Positions 55,431 through 57,681 of a stretch of 57,681 nt of DNA are shown piece after piece. The position numbers and the translations under genes were made by a program. Location: positions 1 to 57,681 of the forward strand of contig JAUIIA010000013.1 of NCBI GenBank assembly GCA_030432025.1, read 5' to 3'. Position 1 is the first letter of the stretch, and every line of letters begins with the position of its first letter. The notes under the pieces were generated by a model. It ran no database searches. It saw only the letters and a program-made list of their open reading frames with translations, and was not told where the DNA came from. Origin of the DNA: Alphaproteobacteria bacterium. Its GTDB lineage: Bacteria > Pseudomonadota > Alphaproteobacteria > Micavibrionales > Micavibrionaceae.

Positions 55431-56492
55431 ATGAGCTTATTTCTTCGTGTCTTTTTATCCTTTTCATTTTTCCTGACAACACTCACAGCGCACAGCCAGC
55501 AAGCGTACGCCATTGAATTTATCTCAACCGAGCATGGTAATGTTTTTGTTTTGCCGTTCAGCGAATTTAAGCAAAAAGATAGCCGCCCGGTCTGTCGAAA
55601 GCTGCCACCGATTATTCAACACAAGGCCCATCAAACGGCGGAGGGGTATAACTTTACGCCTGAGGAATACAAACGACTTGCCGGCAACTCCCCGTATTTA
55701 GGCCTGCGCGGGCTTGATTCCTGGTACGGGCGTGATGAGCGGAAAGTGGTCACCTTAAGCGAAGCTTTCCAACCCACCCCCGCCTTTAGCAGCGGCGCCT
55801 ATGATAACTACCCGATATTATGCGGCGCAGATGCCCCAAAGAAAGCGGCGCCCTCCATCAACCCAGTTATTGCATGGAAACAAGATGAAAAATTTTGTGA
55901 CGGTAAATTCTGCGATCTTAGCGGCGGGATCTACCTGAACGCCATTTACAACAATGACCTTGCGCTTGTGAAACGGCTGGATGCCTCATTGAACCACCAG
56001 TTCAGAAAAAAAACGGGCGGCATGCTGGCCTTTGCCGAGGACGTTACAGGCAAAAAACAGGATATGTCCCTGCTGCCTGTTCTGGCTGATACATATATTG
56101 TCGAGGACGGCAAAAGCTACGCCCCTTCGCTGCAATGCTATAAAGATGCGGTCAAAAAAACCATTACCCACACGAACCCGACCTATGATGTTTGGGATCA
56201 CCGCGGCATGTATGACGGCGTGGCGGGCGGAGAAGTCCACCGCTATAGCTATATCATTCGGCCTGAACTGATGAGCTTATGTGATAAAGTCTGCGACCAC
56301 CTTGGCGGCGCAGGAGAACGCAGTGCCGTTCGCTCACTAGGTCATGCGGGCGCGAATAACACACTACGCGGTATTGTCGATATGGTGAAAAAGTCCCCTT
56401 GTGAATCCAAGGACATGCTCCAGTTTGAAAGAAATTTACAATCCATGACCGAGCAATATTTTGCAAACCGTGAAAACTGGCTAGCTCAATAA
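55431..56492 (+). CDS. Exported protein of unknown function
   Basis: A 353-residue protein with a clear Sec signal peptide (MSLFLRVFLSFSFFLTTL, cleavage probably after QAYA near residue 27). The mature part has ten or so cysteines in spaced pairs (for example FCDGKFC and CDKVCDHLGG), consistent with disulfide bonds in the periplasm. No family motif is recognised. The GAGERSAVRSLGHAGANNTL segment is glycine-rich but not a known catalytic loop. It is monocistronic, flanked by a 565-bp gap and by the repeats at 56505. Confidence 0.75.
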   Translation: MSLFLRVFLSFSFFLTTLTAHSQQAYAIEFISTEHGNVFVLPFSEFKQKDSRPVCRKLPPIIQHKAHQTAEGYNFTPEEYKRLAGNSPYLGLRGLDSWYGRDERKVVTLSEAFQPTPAFSSGAYDNYPILCGADAPKKAAPSINPVIAWKQDEKFCDGKFCDLSGGIYLNAIYNNDLALVKRLDASLNHQFRKKTGGMLAFAEDVTGKKQDMSLLPVLADTYIVEDGKSYAPSLQCYKDAVKKTITHTNPTYDVWDHRGMYDGVAGGEVHRYSYIIRPELMSLCDKVCDHLGGAGERSAVRSLGHAGANNTLRGIVDMVKKSPCESKDMLQFERNLQSMTEQYFANRENWLAQ

Positions 56493-56504
56493 GACGGATT
56501 TAAT

Positions 56505-56561
56505 TGGTTGCGGGAGGGCGAACTAACCTTAGCGGCGATATCCGTAAAGTGGTTGCGGGGG
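56505..56561. repeat. Direct repeats resembling the 3' end of initiator tRNA
   Basis: TGGTTGCGGGAG (56505-56516) and TGGTTGCGGGGG (56550-56561) lie 45 bp apart in direct orientation. The second is exactly the reverse complement of CCCCCGCAACCA, the 3' end of bacterial tRNA-fMet. No other tRNA part is present. They may be attachment-site scars left by tRNA-targeting integrative elements, or simply coincidental short repeats. Confidence 0.4.
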
Positions 56562-56618
56562 AGCGATACCATTTTAGAAAATTATATAAGTCTATAGATA
56601 TCGCTAACAGCAAAAATA

Positions 56619-57371
56619 TCAGCAATAACAATGTGTTGAATAGAAAAACCACATACCAACAAGCATCCAAACTGCCATTGCTATCATCATAAGGTTTTCT
56701 GTCAGTGAGACAAAACCAAGGGGAACATTACTATCTCCTCCAACACAGGCACATTTCAATTCGCGCTTGTCTATATAGACAGCCTTATAAACGGAGATAG
56801 CACCCACAGTACCTATAAATAAAGCGGCTGGAGCTGAAACAAGAGTTAAGAAACCGGAGATCATAGCAACACCTGCAAGCATCTCAACAAACGGGTAGAT
56901 GTAGGAATACTTAACCCATTTTTGTGCAAGCAAGTCATAGCTTAAGAATTGTAAGCTGAATGCTTCGAGGTCTCGAAGTTTTTGTACGGAAAGCACACAC
57001 ATGCTAATGGCAATGAAAAGCTCTATAACTCGAATGACATTTAGCTCTCCGATTGCCCACGCCGTTGATAGTGCCATCAAAAAAGTTGTCGCAAATATCG
57101 CGATAATTGGTTTGTAAGTTGTGCCTTTTTGTACTTTTCCAAAATACTCTCTTAAATCATCGTAACCGCCAATGCGCTCATCATTGATAAAAGTCTGTGG
57201 TGTTGTTTTCACATCGTGCTTCTCTTTAAACGCATCTGTTTCTTCACGGCTTGTAAGATGATTGTCCTTTACTTCGTATCCTTGATCTTTTAGCAAATCG
57301 ATGGTTTTCAGACCATAAGGGCAAATATGTTTGTCTGTAACCATGCGATATACAATTGCTGCCTTAGACAT
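56619..57371 (-). CDS. Glutaredoxin-MauE/DoxX fusion membrane protein
   Basis: About 250 residues from ATG 57371 (GAGAG upstream). Residues 1-85 are a glutaredoxin-like domain with a monothiol-type CPYG (C17), the cis-Pro region TTPQTFI and GGYDDL. About four transmembrane helices of the MauE/DoxX type follow. A conserved KCACVGG sits after the third, and the extreme C-terminus holds HCYC. Such fusions are thought to move reducing equivalents across the membrane. It lies 108 bp downstream of the bufferin precursor on the same strand and may supply redox or membrane functions to that pathway; this is inferred. Confidence 0.8.
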   Translation of the reverse strand: MSKAAIVYRMVTDKHICPYGLKTIDLLKDQGYEVKDNHLTSREETDAFKEKHDVKTTPQTFINDERIGGYDDLREYFGKVQKGTTYKPIIAIFATTFLMALSTAWAIGELNVIRVIELFIAISMCVLSVQKLRDLEAFSLQFLSYDLLAQKWVKYSYIYPFVEMLAGVAMISGFLTLVSAPAALFIGTVGAISVYKAVYIDKRELKCACVGGDSNVPLGFVSLTENLMMIAMAVWMLVGMWFFYSTHCYC

Positions 57372-57479
57372 AAAATCTCTCTTTCTATTCAATTTTACTA
57401 ACTATTCACATGCGTTTTAGTTCCCTATCTAATACTCATCATCGATTAAGGAACACGGATATTACCAACCTTATTAAAA

Positions 57480-57681
57480 CTATTTTTCGTTCTTCAGGGT
57501 GCCGCCTATCAATTTTTCACAAAGCCCTTTAGGCAGCTTAATCCACTCATTCGGATCGTTATCGACCTTAGCCTGTCCCGCACATGAATGCTTATTAGCT
57601 TGACTGGCACAATCATTTTTATGCGCTTTTACAACGCCGTAGCATTTTTCCATGCCTTCGCCAGTTTTAGGTTCCATATGC
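57480..57681 (-). CDS. Bufferin (DUF2282/BufA1-type) metallophore precursor, 5' end outside window
   Basis: The visible 3' part (about 67 codons) contains four cysteines in the DUF2282 pattern: [21 protein letters not shown] and KGLCEK (C12, C23, C32, C53 counted from the internal ATG at 57677). Bufferins are ribosomally made peptides whose core cysteines are modified by an MNIO enzyme to bind copper in the periplasm. The signal peptide expected at the N-terminus would lie beyond 57681, so the ATG at 57677 is probably internal. Modifying genes (bufB, bufC) are not in the window. Confidence 0.85.
   Translation of the reverse strand, partial: HMEPKTGEGMEKCYGVVKAHKNDCASQANKHSCAGQAKVDNDPNEWIKLPKGLCEKLIGGTLKNEK

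Overview
The window looks like a chromosomal segment of a Gram-negative alphaproteobacterium. A GcrA-type CRWP zinc motif appears at 42.5 kb, and GcrA is largely restricted to this class. A tRNA-Glu(UUC) with encoded CCA, a 3-hydroxybutyrate dehydrogenase/patatin pair, a CreD envelope protein and an inverse-autotransporter barrel fit the same picture. I cannot name a genus. Genes are dense, with many 1-8 bp start/stop overlaps.

Layout. (1) 1-8.0 kb: assimilatory sulfate reduction operon cysG-cysH-cysJ-cysI-cysD-cysN on the minus strand (cysN runs off the left edge), divergent from an Rrf2-type regulator with two palindromes between them. (2) 8.2-12 kb: an exported protein of unknown function, then a tight operon of an M42-type peptidase, a RimB-like retropepsin-fold protein and the RimK ATP-grasp ligase. 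(3) 12-18.7 kb: ECF sigma factor and von Willebrand A membrane protein, divergent from a DUF1800/DUF1501 (Tat) pair and an exported serine protease with an SH3b-like tail. (4) 18.7-29.8 kb: a lipid island. It has a PlsC / CdsA / CDP-alcohol phosphotransferase / methyltransferase operon resembling E. coli ynbABC, a divergent TetR (WHG) regulator with two tandem alpha/beta hydrolases, a fused LplT-Aas lysophospholipid recycling protein, 3-hydroxybutyrate dehydrogenase and a patatin phospholipase. (5) 29.8-42.7 kb: Crp-type regulator, a structured intergenic region, a divergent aldehyde dehydrogenase, tRNA-Glu, YdjM-like protein, CreD, a PAS histidine kinase, ppx-ppk1, a DUF2339 membrane protein and an orphan GcrA-type zinc mini-protein. 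(6) 42.8-54.8 kb: an inverse autotransporter followed by a polymorphic-toxin locus. One full-length Sec-exported RHS protein with an ankyrin immunity partner is followed by three displaced RHS tip/immunity cassettes and one tiny remnant. (7) 55.4-57.7 kb: an exported protein of unknown function, short direct repeats resembling the 3' end of initiator tRNA, a glutaredoxin-MauE/DoxX fusion and the 3' part of a bufferin (DUF2282) metallophore precursor.

How they work together. The most notable signal is a 13-bp palindrome, TGAAC-N3-GTTCA. It occurs perfectly in three promoter regions: between the TetR gene and the ynb-like operon, upstream of the LplT-Aas fusion, and upstream of the DUF2339 gene. 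Each lies about 50-75 bp before a start codon. This suggests one TetR protein controls membrane-lipid synthesis, turnover and a large membrane protein as a regulon. The second notable feature is the RHS array, which records successive toxin-tip replacements and contains a 10-base homopolymer within one displaced toxin.
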